A DNA stretch of 64,000 nucleotides from Streptomyces mashuensis (GCF_014654785.1 NZ_BNBD01000009.1:62001-126000), one strand, 5' to 3'; numbered from the stretch's first letter, positions 26,376 to 36,512 are shown. The notes: generated from the letters alone by a model not told the origin. Program-made: numbers and translations.

Positions 26376-26386
26376 GGGGACACACG

Positions 26387-28324
26387 GTGGAGAACCTCAT
26401 CGGACTGCTCGTCCTGGTGCCCCTGCTGGGCGCCGGCGTGCTGCTCTGCGGCGGGCGGCGGCTGGACCGCGCCGGCCACTGGATCGGCACGCTGGTCGCC
26501 GCCCTGTCCTTCGTCATCGGCGCCGTCCTCTTCGCCGGGCTGCTCGGCCGCGCCGCCGACGACCGCGAGCTGGACGTGACGGTCTTCAGCTGGGTGCCCG
26601 TCGGCGGTTTCCACGCCGACGCCGGCTTCCAACTGGACCAGTTGTCCGTGACGTTCGTGCTGCTCATCACCGGCGTCGGCTCGCTCATCCACCTCTACTC
26701 GGTGGGCTACATGGCCCACGACGAGCGCCGCCGCCGCTTCTTCGGCTACCTCAACCTCTTCCTCGCGGCGATGCTGCTGCTGGTCCTCGCCGACAACTAC
26801 CTGCTGCTGTACGTCGGCTGGGAGGGCGTGGGCCTCGCCTCGTACCTGCTGATCGGCTTCTGGCAGCACAAGCCCAGCGCGGCCACCGCCGCGAAGAAGG
26901 CGTTCCTCGTCAACCGTGTGGGTGACGTGGGGCTGTCGATCGCCGTGATGCTGATGTTCACCACCTTCGGCACCTTCGCCTTCGGCCCCGTGCTGGACCA
27001 CGCCGACCGGGCCGGCGAGGGCCGGCTCACCGCCATCGGGCTGATGCTGCTGCTGGCCGCCTGCGGCAAGTCGGCCCAGGTGCCGCTGCAGAGCTGGCTC
27101 GGCGACGCCATGGAGGGCCCCACGCCCGTCTCGGCGCTCATCCACGCCGCCACGATGGTGACCGCCGGCGTCTACCTGATCACCCGCTCCGCCGCGATCT
27201 TCGACGCCGCGCCCGTCGCACAGGCGGCCGTGGTGGCCGTCGGCGCGGTCACGCTGCTCTTCGGTGCGATCGTCGGTTGCGCCAAGGACGACATCAAGAA
27301 GGCGCTGGCCGGCTCGACCATGTCGCAGATCGGCTACATGGTCCTGGCCGCCGGACTCGGCCCCCTCGGCTACGTCTTCGCCATCATGCACCTCGTCACG
27401 CACGGCTTCTTCAAGGCCGGCCTGTTCCTCGGCGCCGGCTCGGTGATGCACGGCATGAACGACGAGGTCGACATGCGGCGCTACGGCGGCCTGCGGAAGT
27501 ACATGCCGGTGACGTTCGTGACCTTCGGCCTCGGCTACCTGGCCATCATCGGGTTCCCCGGCCTGTCCGGCTTCTTCTCCAAGGACAAGATCATCGAGGC
27601 GGCGTTCGCCAAGGGCGGCACCGAGGGCTGGATCCTCGGCGGCGCCGCGCTGCTGGGTGCCGCCATCACCGCGTACTACATGACCCGCGTGATGGTGCTG
27701 ACCTTCTTCGGCGAGGAACGGTGGCGGCCCGCCCCGTCGCCCGACGAGCCCAGCGCCGAGCCCGCCGCGGCCGCCCACGAGGGCGCCATGCCGCACCCGC
27801 ACGAGTCGCCCAAGGTCATGACCATCCCCATGATCGTGCTCGCGGCCGGATCGGTCCTCGCCGGCGGGCTGTTCAGCATCGACGACGCGTTCGTGCGCTG
27901 GCTCTCGCCCGTCACCGGCCACGAGGAGGGCAACTCCCCGGTCGGCGCCCTCACCGTCACCGCCGCCACCATGGTGGTGATGGTCCTCGGCGTCGCCCTG
28001 GCCTGGTTCCAGTACGGGCGGCGGCCCGTCCCGGTCACCCCGCCGCGCGGCAGCCTCCTCACCCGCGCCGCCCGCCGCGACCTGCTCCAGGACGACATCA
28101 ACCACATCGTGCTGGTGCGCGGCGGCGACCACCTCGTACGCGGCCTCGCCCGCGTCGACCACGGCCTGGTCGACGGCGCGGTGAACGGCACGGCCGCCGC
28201 CGTCGGCGGCGCCTCCGCCCGGCTGCGCCGGCTGCAGAACGGCTTCGCGCGGTCGTACGCGGTCTCGATGTTCGGCGGTACGGCGGTGCTCATCGCCGCG
28301 ACCCTGCTGATGAGGGCGGTCTAG
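26387..28324 (+). CDS. nuoL: NADH-quinone oxidoreductase subunit L
   Basis: 645 residues, the distal antiporter-like subunit. Key charged positions are present: the helix-5 Glu in YVGWEGVGLASYLLIGFW and the helix-7 Lys in CGKSAQVPLQSWLGDAME. The lateral amphipathic helix HL at the C-terminus ends with ARSYAVSMFGGTAVLI. GTG 26387 follows nuoK by 11 bases. One proton channel of the complex. Confidence 0.96.
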   Translation: MENLIGLLVLVPLLGAGVLLCGGRRLDRAGHWIGTLVAALSFVIGAVLFAGLLGRAADDRELDVTVFSWVPVGGFHADAGFQLDQLSVTFVLLITGVGSLIHLYSVGYMAHDERRRRFFGYLNLFLAAMLLLVLADNYLLLYVGWEGVGLASYLLIGFWQHKPSAATAAKKAFLVNRVGDVGLSIAVMLMFTTFGTFAFGPVLDHADRAGEGRLTAIGLMLLLAACGKSAQVPLQSWLGDAMEGPTPVSALIHAATMVTAGVYLITRSAAIFDAAPVAQAAVVAVGAVTLLFGAIVGCAKDDIKKALAGSTMSQIGYMVLAAGLGPLGYVFAIMHLVTHGFFKAGLFLGAGSVMHGMNDEVDMRRYGGLRKYMPVTFVTFGLGYLAIIGFPGLSGFFSKDKIIEAAFAKGGTEGWILGGAALLGAAITAYYMTRVMVLTFFGEERWRPAPSPDEPSAEPAAAAHEGAMPHPHESPKVMTIPMIVLAAGSVLAGGLFSIDDAFVRWLSPVTGHEEGNSPVGALTVTAATMVVMVLGVALAWFQYGRRPVPVTPPRGSLLTRAARRDLLQDDINHIVLVRGGDHLVRGLARVDHGLVDGAVNGTAAAVGGASARLRRLQNGFARSYAVSMFGGTAVLIAATLLMRAV

Positions 28325-28326
28325 TC

Positions 28327-29964
28327 ATGTCATTTCCCCTGCTCACGGCGACGGCCGCGGTGCCCGCGCTGGGCGCGGTGGCCACCGCCGCCGTGCCCGC
28401 CGCCCGCCGCGCCGCCGCCCGGTGGCTGGCCCTGGGCTTCTCCCTGGCCACGCTCGTCCTGGCGGCCGTCCAGCTGGCGCGCTTCGACACGGCGTCGAAG
28501 ACGCCCTTCCAGTTCACCGAGTCGCACGCCTGGATCGCCGACTTCGGCGTCCGCTACGAACTGGGCGTCGACGGCATCGCGGTGGTGCTCATCGGCCTGA
28601 CGGCGCTGCTCGTGCCGTTCGTCGTGCTGGCCGGCTGGCACGACGCCGACCCCCTGGAGACCAGCTCCCGGCGGTGGCGGCCCACCCAGGGCTTCTTCGC
28701 GCTGATCCTGCTGGTCGAGGCGATGGTGGTGATCGCCTTCGAGGCCACCGACGTCTTCGTCTTCTACATCTTCTTCGAGGCCATGCTCGTCCCGATGTAC
28801 TTCCTCATCGGGGGCTTCGGGGACCGGGCCGGTCCGCACACGGAGGCCGAGGCGGCGGGCCGGCGGTCGCACGCCGCCGTGAAGTTCCTGCTCTACAACC
28901 TCGTCGGCGGACTGATCATGCTGGCCGCCGTCATCGGGCTGTACGCGGTCACCGCCCACCAGCTCGGCGAGGGCACCTTCTCCCTCACCCGCATCGTCGA
29001 GGCCCGCGCCGCGGGCAGGCTCGACATCGCGACCACCACCGAACGCGCCCTGTTCCTCGGCTTCTTCTTCGCCTTCGCCGTCAAGGCGCCGCTGTGGCCG
29101 CTGCACACCTGGCTGCCCGGCGCCATGACCGAGACCACCGCGCCCGTCGCCGTCCTCATCACCGCCGTGGTCGACAAGGTCGGCACCTTCGCCATGCTGC
29201 GCTTCTGCCTCCAGCTCTTCCCGGACGCCTCGCGGTGGGCCACCCCCGTCGTGCTGGGCCTCGCCCTGGTCAGCATCCTCTACGGGGCGCTGCTCGCGGT
29301 CGCGCAGAAGGACATCAAGCGGCTGATCGCCTACGCGTCGATCTCCCACTTCGGCTTCATCGTCCTGGGCATCTTCGCGATGACCACCCAGGGTCAGTCC
29401 GGCGCCACCCTGTACATGGTCAACCACGGCATCTCCACGGCCGCGTTGATGCTGGTCGCCGGGTTCCTCATCGCCCGGCGCGGCTCGCGGCTCATCGAGG
29501 ACTACGGCGGCGTGCAGAAGGTCGCGCCCGTCCTCGCCGGCACGTTCCTCGTCGGCGGCCTGGCCACGCTGTCGCTGCCGGGCCTGGCGCCGTTCGTCTC
29601 CGAGTTCCTCGTCCTGGTCGGCACGTTCAGCCGGCACCCGGTGCTCGGTGCCGTCGCCACGGTGGGCATCGTGCTCGCCGCGCTCTACGTACTGGTGCTC
29701 TACCAGCGCACCATGACCGGCCCGGTGGCCGAGCCGGTGCGGGGCATGCCCGACCTGCGCGCCCGCGAACTGGTCGTCGTGACCCCGCTGGTCGTGCTGC
29801 TGCTGGTCCTCGGTATCTACCCCAAGCCCGTGACGGACGTCCTCGACCCGGCCGTGCAGCACACGATGTCGCAGGTCCACAAGGGCGACCCGGCGCCCGA
29901 CGTCCGCGTGAGCGATGCCCGTGTGAAGGATGCCCGTGTGAACGATGTGGAGGCCGCGAAGTGA
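28327..29964 (+). CDS. nuoM: NADH-quinone oxidoreductase subunit M
   Basis: 545 residues, about 14 helices, antiporter-like. The helix-5 Glu is in FIFFEAMLVPMYFLI-type context (FEAMLVPMYF), and the helix-7 Lys is in VKAPLWPLHTWLPGAMTET. The C-terminus contains an unusual Asp/Val/Arg triplet repeat: PDVRVSDARVKDARVNDVEA, an imperfect duplication of DARVxD. ATG 28327 is 2 bases after the nuoL stop, and nuoN overlaps by four bases. Confidence 0.96.
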   Translation: MSFPLLTATAAVPALGAVATAAVPAARRAAARWLALGFSLATLVLAAVQLARFDTASKTPFQFTESHAWIADFGVRYELGVDGIAVVLIGLTALLVPFVVLAGWHDADPLETSSRRWRPTQGFFALILLVEAMVVIAFEATDVFVFYIFFEAMLVPMYFLIGGFGDRAGPHTEAEAAGRRSHAAVKFLLYNLVGGLIMLAAVIGLYAVTAHQLGEGTFSLTRIVEARAAGRLDIATTTERALFLGFFFAFAVKAPLWPLHTWLPGAMTETTAPVAVLITAVVDKVGTFAMLRFCLQLFPDASRWATPVVLGLALVSILYGALLAVAQKDIKRLIAYASISHFGFIVLGIFAMTTQGQSGATLYMVNHGISTAALMLVAGFLIARRGSRLIEDYGGVQKVAPVLAGTFLVGGLATLSLPGLAPFVSEFLVLVGTFSRHPVLGAVATVGIVLAALYVLVLYQRTMTGPVAEPVRGMPDLRARELVVVTPLVVLLLVLGIYPKPVTDVLDPAVQHTMSQVHKGDPAPDVRVSDARVKDARVNDVEAAK

Positions 29965-31625
29965 GTCCCGCAGCACCCGGAGCCGTCGTCCACAGCCTGT
30001 GGACGACGGCGGCGGCCGAGGCCCCCGTGAAGATCCCCGGCCCGGTGATCGAGTATGCCGAGCTGGCGCCCGTGCTCATCGTCCTGGGCACCGCCCTCGT
30101 CGGCGTCCTGGTCGAGGCGTTCCTGCCGCGCCGCCTCCGCCACCCCGCGCAGGCGCTGCTCGCCGCGGTCGGCCTGGCGGCCGCCTTCGCCGCCGTGGTG
30201 GCGCTCGCCGCCGGCGGCTACGCGAACGGCAAGGCGCACCCCGCCGCCATGGGCGCCGTCGCCGTGGACGGCCCGGCGCTGTTCCTCCAGGGCACGATCC
30301 TGCTCACCGGCCTGGTCGCCGTCCTCACCTTCGCCGAGCGCCGCCTGGACCCGGCCGCGCACGGCCGCCCCGTCGACTCCTTCGCCGCCCAGGCCGCCGC
30401 CGTGCCGGGCGGGGAGGCCGAGCAGAAGGCGGTCCGGGCGGGCCTGACGACCACCGAGGTCTTCCCCGTCCTGCTCTTCGCCGTCGGCGGCATGCTGGTC
30501 TTCCCCGCCGCCAACGACCTGCTGACGCTGTTCGTGGCGCTGGAGGTGTTCTCGCTCCCGCTGTACGTGCTGTGCGCGCTGGCCCGCCGGCAGCGGCTGC
30601 TGTCGCAGGAGGCCGCCGTCAAGTACTTCCTGCTGGGCGCCTTCTCCTCCGCCATCCTGCTGTTCGGCGTGGCCCTGCTGTACGGCTACGCGGGCACGGT
30701 CACGTACTCCGGCATCGCCGACGTCGTCGGCGGCACCCCCCGCACCGTCACGCCGGCGCTCGCGGCCACCATGGGCAACGACGCGCTGCTGCTCATCGGC
30801 GGCGCGATGGTGCTGATGGGGCTGCTGTTCAAGGTGGGTGCGGTGCCGTTCCACATGTGGACGCCCGACGTCTACCAGGGCGCGCCCACGCCCGTCACCG
30901 GCTTCATGGCCGCCGCCACCAAGGTCGCCGCCTTCGGGGCGCTGCTGCGGCTGCTGTACGTGGTGCTGCCGGGGCTGCGGTGGGACTGGCGGCCGGTGAT
31001 GTGGGGCGTGGCCATCGTGACGATGCTGATCGGCGCGGTGGTCGCGGTGACGCAGACGGACGTCAAGCGGCTGCTGGCCTACTCGTCCATCGCGCACGCG
31101 GGCTTCATCCTGGCCGGTGTCGTGGCCACCTCGCCCGCCGGGGTGTCCTCGGTGCTCTTCTACCTGGGCGCCTACTCGTTCGTCACGCTGGGCGCGTTCG
31201 CCGTGGTGACGCTGGTGCGGGACGCGGGCGGCGAGGCCACGCAGCTGAGCAAGTGGGCGGGGCTGGGCCGCCGTTCGCCGCTGGTGGCGGCGGTCTTCGC
31301 GGTGTTCCTGCTGGCCTTCGCGGGCATCCCGCTGACCAGCGGCTTCGCGGGGAAGTTCGCGGTGTTCAAGGCGGCGGCGCAGGGCGGGGCGGCGCCGCTG
31401 GTGATCGTGGGTGTGCTGGCGTCGGCGATCGCCGCGTTCTTCTACATCCGGGTGATCGTGCTGATGTTCTTCAACGAGCCCCGGCCGGAGGGCCCGACGG
31501 TGGCGGTGCCGAGCCCGCTGACGTCCACGGCGATCGCGGTGGGCCTGGTGGTGACGGTGGTGCTGGGCGTGGCGCCGCAGTACTTCCTCGACCTGGCCGG
31601 GCACGCGGGCGTGTTCGTGCGCTGA
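29961..31625 (+). CDS. nuoN: NADH-quinone oxidoreductase subunit N
   Basis: 554 residues, the last gene of the operon. Antiporter-like with the helix-5 Glu in FVALEVFSLPLYVLCAL and the helix-7 Lys in FKVGAVPFHMWTPDVYQGAP. The N-terminal 30 residues are hydrophilic (SPAAPGAVVHSLWTTAAAEA). GTG 29961 overlaps the nuoM stop. A 22-bp perfect hairpin begins 13 bases after the stop, giving a strong end to the operon. Confidence 0.96.
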   Translation: MSPAAPGAVVHSLWTTAAAEAPVKIPGPVIEYAELAPVLIVLGTALVGVLVEAFLPRRLRHPAQALLAAVGLAAAFAAVVALAAGGYANGKAHPAAMGAVAVDGPALFLQGTILLTGLVAVLTFAERRLDPAAHGRPVDSFAAQAAAVPGGEAEQKAVRAGLTTTEVFPVLLFAVGGMLVFPAANDLLTLFVALEVFSLPLYVLCALARRQRLLSQEAAVKYFLLGAFSSAILLFGVALLYGYAGTVTYSGIADVVGGTPRTVTPALAATMGNDALLLIGGAMVLMGLLFKVGAVPFHMWTPDVYQGAPTPVTGFMAAATKVAAFGALLRLLYVVLPGLRWDWRPVMWGVAIVTMLIGAVVAVTQTDVKRLLAYSSIAHAGFILAGVVATSPAGVSSVLFYLGAYSFVTLGAFAVVTLVRDAGGEATQLSKWAGLGRRSPLVAAVFAVFLLAFAGIPLTSGFAGKFAVFKAAAQGGAAPLVIVGVLASAIAAFFYIRVIVLMFFNEPRPEGPTVAVPSPLTSTAIAVGLVVTVVLGVAPQYFLDLAGHAGVFVR

Positions 31626-31637
31626 CCCCCAGCGGAA

Positions 31638-31689
31638 ACGCGCCGCGGCCCGGCACCCCGTACGTCAGGGGTGCCGGGCCGCGGCGCGT
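31638..31689. terminator. Strong terminator of the nuoA-N operon
   Basis: Perfect 22-bp stem (arms 31638-31659 and 31668-31689, the left beginning ACGCGCCGCGG) with an 8-base loop, 13 bases after the nuoN stop. The lipoprotein gene on the other strand ends at 31712, so it terminates both convergent units. Confidence 0.9.
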
Positions 31690-31711
31690 GCGCCGTACGG
31701 GCCTGCGGGCC

Positions 31712-32218
31712 TCAGTGGCCGGGCTTGGGCAGGCCCGGGAGGTCGGTCGGCAGGTTGCTGGGGAGGGCGCTGGGCAGCGCCGTCGGCAGCTGGCCGGCGT
31801 CGGCCTTCTTGACGAAGGTCTCCCTGTCGCCGCCCTCCCAGAAGACGACCATCGAGGTGGCGTCCGACTTCTCGATCAGGCCCATCGTGCGCTTGGTGCT
31901 GCCGTCGGGGCACTTGAGGTCGATCGACTTGCCGCGGACCGTGCCGGTGCACAGGTGCTTGCCGCCGTCCGAGACCAGCGTGGCGGTGCCGGCCGAGAGC
32001 GACAAGCCCACGAGGCCGTCGGCGGTCTGCGCCGCATACCCGCCGTCCGTGGCGCCGGCCGCGCCGGAGCCGCCCTGCGTGGGCGCGGCGGTCGCCGAGG
32101 GCGCGGGCGGCGGCGTGGCGTCGCCCTTGTTCTTCTTGTCGTCGCTCCCGCTGGAACAACCGGTCATCAGCACAGCGGCGACGAGCGCCGCCCCCGTGAT
32201 CTGCGCTGCCTTGCGCAC
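31712..32218 (-). CDS. Secreted lipoprotein, unknown function
   Basis: 168 residues. The N-terminus RKAAQITGAALVAAVLMTGC is a lipoprotein signal with the acylated Cys after MTG, so the protein is tethered to the outer face of the membrane. A Ser/Thr/Pro-rich linker (TPPPAPSATAAPTQ) leads to a small beta-rich domain with two Cys (KHLCTG, DLKCPDG) and a Leu-Pro repeat tail (LPTALPSALPSNLP). GTG 32218 is preferred because AGGAGG is 8 bases upstream; ATG 32224 would be only 2 bases from it. No specific family recognised. Confidence 0.7.
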   Translation of the reverse strand: MRKAAQITGAALVAAVLMTGCSSGSDDKKNKGDATPPPAPSATAAPTQGGSGAAGATDGGYAAQTADGLVGLSLSAGTATLVSDGGKHLCTGTVRGKSIDLKCPDGSTKRTMGLIEKSDATSMVVFWEGGDRETFVKKADAGQLPTALPSALPSNLPTDLPGLPKPGH

Positions 32219-32290
32219 CTGCATCTCCTCCTGGTGTTGCCTGCGGTTGAGCAGGGGCACGACAAGTTAGCAGGAGCCCCCGCCGGCCCC

Positions 32291-32340
32291 CGTCCGTCCG
32301 GTCCCGTCCGTCCGCTCCCGTCCGTCCGCTCCCGTCCGCC
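32291..32340. repeat. 14-bp tandem repeat array
   Basis: Three copies of CGTCCGTCCGCTCC (first has G for C) at 32291-32304, 32305-32318 and 32319-32332, plus an 8-bp partial copy. It lies 4 bp downstream (minus strand) of the fumarylacetoacetase stop and 70 bp upstream of the lipoprotein start. Confidence 0.85.
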
Positions 32341-32344
32341 CTCG

Positions 32345-33517
<1,173 letters not shown>

Positions 33518-33575
33518 GCGCTGCCTCGCCTTCTTCCGTGTGGCGCCGGGCGGTGCGGCCGGGCGCCGTGGACCG

Positions 33576-33594
33576 GACCACACATTACGTGGTC
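33576..33594. promoter_or_regulatory. Palindrome upstream of fumarylacetoacetase
   Basis: GACCAC (33576-33581) and GTGGTC (33589-33594) are perfect inverted arms with a 7-base AT-richer spacer that reads TAATGT on the minus strand, a possible -10 box. A repressor here would block the catabolic gene. No local regulator gene is seen. Confidence 0.45.
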
Positions 33595-33666
33595 ACCGCA
33601 AGAGGAGGCCGCCGAAGGACAGGTGTCCGATCGCTGGCTAAAGGGAGGGCAATGTCCGGCAATTCC

Positions 33667-33696
33667 TTGATGGAGCATGCGATTCCGAAGTAGCGT
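33667..33696 (+). promoter_or_regulatory. Candidate promoter for the ATP-grasp gene
   Basis: TTGATG (33667-33672) and TAGCGT (33691-33696) with an 18-base spacer match the Streptomyces vegetative pattern well. The expected transcript would start ~55 bases before GTG 33757. Confidence 0.6.
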
Positions 33697-33756
33697 CCTA
33701 AGTCGGGTCACACACAGTGGGGGGCCGCTGAGGCTGGGTGGCCGAGGGGGGTGCTG

Positions 33757-35013
33757 GTGGCGAGCAGGAGCCCGCTCGTGGCGGCGGACCGGTCCGTACC
33801 CGGGCTGATTGTCAAGATCGGTGACTATCCCCTGCACCACGGCGGCGTCGGGGCGATCCGCAGCCTGGGCCGCCTGGGCGTGCCGATGTACGCCATCACC
33901 GAGGACAGATGGACCCCCGCCGCCCTGTCGCGCTACCTGCGCTCCTGCTTCGTCTGGCCGACCACCGGCACCGAGCGGCCGGAGGAGCTGGTCGAGGGGC
34001 TGCTGCGGATCGGGCGGCGCATCGGCCGGCCCTCGGTCCTCGTCCCGACCGACGAGGAGGCCGCGGTGCTGATCGCCGAGCACGCCGCCGAGCTGCGGGG
34101 CGCGTTCCTCTTCCCGCCGGTCGAGCCGGCGCTGCCCCGCCGGCTGGCCAGCAAGCAGGGGCTGCACGAGCTCTGCGCCGAGCACGGCGTGCCGTCGCCC
34201 GCCACCCTGTTCCCGGCCTCGTACGAGGAGATCGAGAAGTACGCCGCGACGGCCGCCTTCCCCCTGGTCGCCAAGAACCGCGAGGCGTTCGAGCGGCGCC
34301 GGCACCCCGCCGTGCACGGCACCACGCGCATCGGCGGCCCGCGCGAGCTGCTGGAGCTGGCGCGCGACTGGGGGCCGGTGCCCGGGGTGATCCTCCAGGA
34401 GTACCTGCCGCGGGAGGAGGCCGAGGACTGGATCGTGCACGCCTACTTCGACGCCGAGAGCACGCCGCTGGCGATGTTCACCGGCGTCAAGGTGCGGTCC
34501 TGGCCGCCGCACGCGGGCATGACGGCGCACGCCTACATCGTCGACAACCCGGAACTGGCCACCATGGCCGCGCAGTTCATCAAGCAGATCGGCTTCTGCG
34601 GGATCATCGACCTGGACTGGCGCTACGACCGCCGCGACGGCCGCTACAAGCTGCTGGACTTCAACCCCCGGATGGGCGCCCAGTTCCGCATGTTCGAGAA
34701 CGAGGCCGGCATCGACGTCGTCCGCGCCCAGCACCTGGACCTGACCGGGCGGCCGGTCCCGGAGGCCGAGCAGCTCACCGGACGCCGCTTCGTCGTGGAG
34801 AACATCGACCTGCCCGCGCTCGCCGCCTACCGGCGCAGCGGCTACACCACCCCGCACGCCCCCGCGCGGGCCACCGGCACCGAGCTGGCCTGGGCCGCGC
34901 GCGACGACATGAAGCCGTTCTTCACCATGCTCGCCCGTTTCGTCCGGCCGGGCCTGCGACACCTGTGGCAGCTGTGGCGTTCCCGGCGTCGCGCCGCTGC
35001 CGCCGCCGGCTGA
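33757..35013 (+). CDS. ATP-grasp domain protein
   Basis: 418 residues. ATP-grasp fold as in carbamoyl-phosphate-synthase-like and amino-acid ligases. A preATP domain (LIVKIGDYPLHHGGVGAIRS) is followed by ASKQGLHELCAEHGVPSP, the ATP-binding FPLVAKN (Lys), VILQEYLPREEAED, and the Mg-binding end LLDFNPRMGAQF with its Asn and preceding Asp. GTG 33757 is chosen since GAGGGGG is 6 bases upstream. Followed after 60 bases by an FAD-dependent oxidoreductase, probably one unit. Such enzymes join a carboxylate to an amine or thiol; the product is unknown. Confidence 0.8.
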   Translation: MASRSPLVAADRSVPGLIVKIGDYPLHHGGVGAIRSLGRLGVPMYAITEDRWTPAALSRYLRSCFVWPTTGTERPEELVEGLLRIGRRIGRPSVLVPTDEEAAVLIAEHAAELRGAFLFPPVEPALPRRLASKQGLHELCAEHGVPSPATLFPASYEEIEKYAATAAFPLVAKNREAFERRRHPAVHGTTRIGGPRELLELARDWGPVPGVILQEYLPREEAEDWIVHAYFDAESTPLAMFTGVKVRSWPPHAGMTAHAYIVDNPELATMAAQFIKQIGFCGIIDLDWRYDRRDGRYKLLDFNPRMGAQFRMFENEAGIDVVRAQHLDLTGRPVPEAEQLTGRRFVVENIDLPALAAYRRSGYTTPHAPARATGTELAWAARDDMKPFFTMLARFVRPGLRHLWQLWRSRRRAAAAAG

Positions 35014-35073
35014 CCCGGCCCGTTCACACCACCCACCAGTCACCGCGCCGAGCACTGCCCTTGGAGGGGACTC

Positions 35074-36279
35074 GTGACACTGCCCGTAGCCGTCATCGGG
35101 GCCGGTCCGTACGGCCTGTCGACCGCCGCCCACCTGAAGGCGCGCGCCGTGCCCACGCGCGTCTTCGGCTCGCCCATGGTGAGCTGGACCGACCACATGC
35201 CCGCCGGCATGCTGCTGAAGTCCACCCCGTCCGCCTCGGACATCGACGCCCCGCAGCCCGGCCACACCCTCCTCGACTACTGCCTGGACGTGGGCGAACG
35301 GCGGTACGAGTCGGACTGGGACGCCATCCCCGTCGAGACCTTCGCCGGCTACGGCCTGTGGTTCCAGCGGCGGCTGGTCTCCGGCCTGGAGCGCGAGCGC
35401 GTGGTCTCCGTCGAGCACCGCGGCGCCGGCGGGGGCTTCGAGCTCAAGCTCGACTCCGGCGAGCAGTTCGCCGCGCGGGCCGTCGTCGTCGCCACCGGCC
35501 TCACCGGCCTCTCCCGGCTCCCCGCCGAGCTCGCCGCCGCCGTACCGGGCGGCCCCTCGCCGGCCGGGCCCGTCTCCCACAGCTCCCAGCACCGCGACCT
35601 GTCGGCCTTCGCCGGCCGCGACGTGGTGATCATCGGCGCCGGCCAGTCGGCCCTGGAGACCGCCGTGCTGCTGGCCGAGGCGGGCGCCGCCACCGTACGG
35701 GTCGTGGCCCGGCGCCGCGGCGCCGTCCGCTTCGGCGCGGCCCCCGACGAGCAGCCGCCGTACAAGCCGGACACCCCCTTCGGGCGCGCCTGGTCGCTGT
35801 ACGCCTTCTCCTACCACGCCGACCGCTTCCGGCACCTGCCCGCGCCCACCCGCCAGTACCTGGTCCGCCGGGTGCTGGGGCCGCTCGGCGCCTGGTGGCT
35901 GCGCGAGCGCTTCGTCGGCCGGGTGCAGGTCACCGAGGGCAAGCGCGTCGTGGCCGCCCGGGTCGAGTCCGGGCAGCCGGTGCTGACCCTCGCCGGCGAG
36001 GGGCGCGGCACGGAGAGCGAGCTGCGCGCCGACCATGTGATCGCCGCCACCGGCTACCGGGTGGACGTCGCGGCCATGGACTTCCTCGGCCCCGGCCTGC
36101 GCACCCGGCTCGCCGTCAGCGCCGGCGGGCCCCGGCTCGGCCCGGGCTACCAGTCCTCGGTGCCGGGGCTGTTCTTCACCGGGCTGCCCGCCGCGGCCAG
36201 CTTCGGGCCCGTGATGCGGTTCGTGTGCGGGACGGAGTACGCCTCGCCCCGGCTGGCGCGCACGGTGGCCGCCCTGTAG
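35074..36279 (+). CDS. FAD-dependent oxidoreductase / monooxygenase-like
   Basis: 401 residues. FAD-binding Rossmann motif at the N-terminus, VAVIGAGPYGLSTAAHLKA, a second nucleotide motif DVVIIGAGQSALETAVLLAE for NAD(P)H, and the closing VIAATGYRVDVAAM of flavin-containing monooxygenase and N-hydroxylase relatives. SQHRDLSAFAGRDV before the second motif is also typical. GTG 35074 has GGAGGGG upstream. Paired with the ATP-grasp gene, suggesting a two-step modification (oxidation plus ligation) of an unidentified small molecule. A 16-bp hairpin follows. Confidence 0.82.
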   Translation: MTLPVAVIGAGPYGLSTAAHLKARAVPTRVFGSPMVSWTDHMPAGMLLKSTPSASDIDAPQPGHTLLDYCLDVGERRYESDWDAIPVETFAGYGLWFQRRLVSGLERERVVSVEHRGAGGGFELKLDSGEQFAARAVVVATGLTGLSRLPAELAAAVPGGPSPAGPVSHSSQHRDLSAFAGRDVVIIGAGQSALETAVLLAEAGAATVRVVARRRGAVRFGAAPDEQPPYKPDTPFGRAWSLYAFSYHADRFRHLPAPTRQYLVRRVLGPLGAWWLRERFVGRVQVTEGKRVVAARVESGQPVLTLAGEGRGTESELRADHVIAATGYRVDVAAMDFLGPGLRTRLAVSAGGPRLGPGYQSSVPGLFFTGLPAAASFGPVMRFVCGTEYASPRLARTVAAL

Positions 36280-36321
36280 CGGCCGGAAGGGAGCGCGGCA
36301 GCGCCGTTTTCGCGTCATCGG

Positions 36322-36355
36322 ACGCCGGACGGGCCGGAACCGGCCCGTCCGGCGT
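36322..36355 (+). terminator. Terminator after the ATP-grasp/oxidoreductase pair
   Basis: Perfect 16-bp complementarity, ACGCCGGACGGGCCGG (36322-36337) with its complement at 36340-36355, followed by TT. The physical loop must be larger than the 2 unpaired bases. It starts 43 bases after the oxidoreductase stop. Confidence 0.85.
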
Positions 36356-36512
36356 TTGTGCTCGTCGGGACGGTGCAGGAAGCTCCCGAGGAAGGCCCGG
36401 AGAAAGGGAAGGCGCCCACGGTGATCGACAGCCGACCGGATACGCTGACTTTTGGTGAAGACAGCGACACATCGACAATCCCCGTGTTCGCAGGCAGACA
36501 GGAGTACCCCTC

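Noticed and set aside
26096..28162. Long antisense reading frames across the nuo genes and elsewhere
   Set aside because: They arise because high-GC coding DNA is open in other frames. Their composition (His/Arg/Gly/Ala-rich), lack of motifs and full overlap with well-supported genes mark them as shadows.
32218..32224. ATG 32224 as the lipoprotein start
   Set aside because: It lies only 2 bases from AGGAGG; the GTG at 32218 has ideal spacing. It remains an alternative.
33617..33628. GGACAGGTGTCC palindrome between fahA and the ATP-grasp gene
   Set aside because: Only 5-bp arms in very GC-rich DNA and not aligned with either promoter; likely chance.
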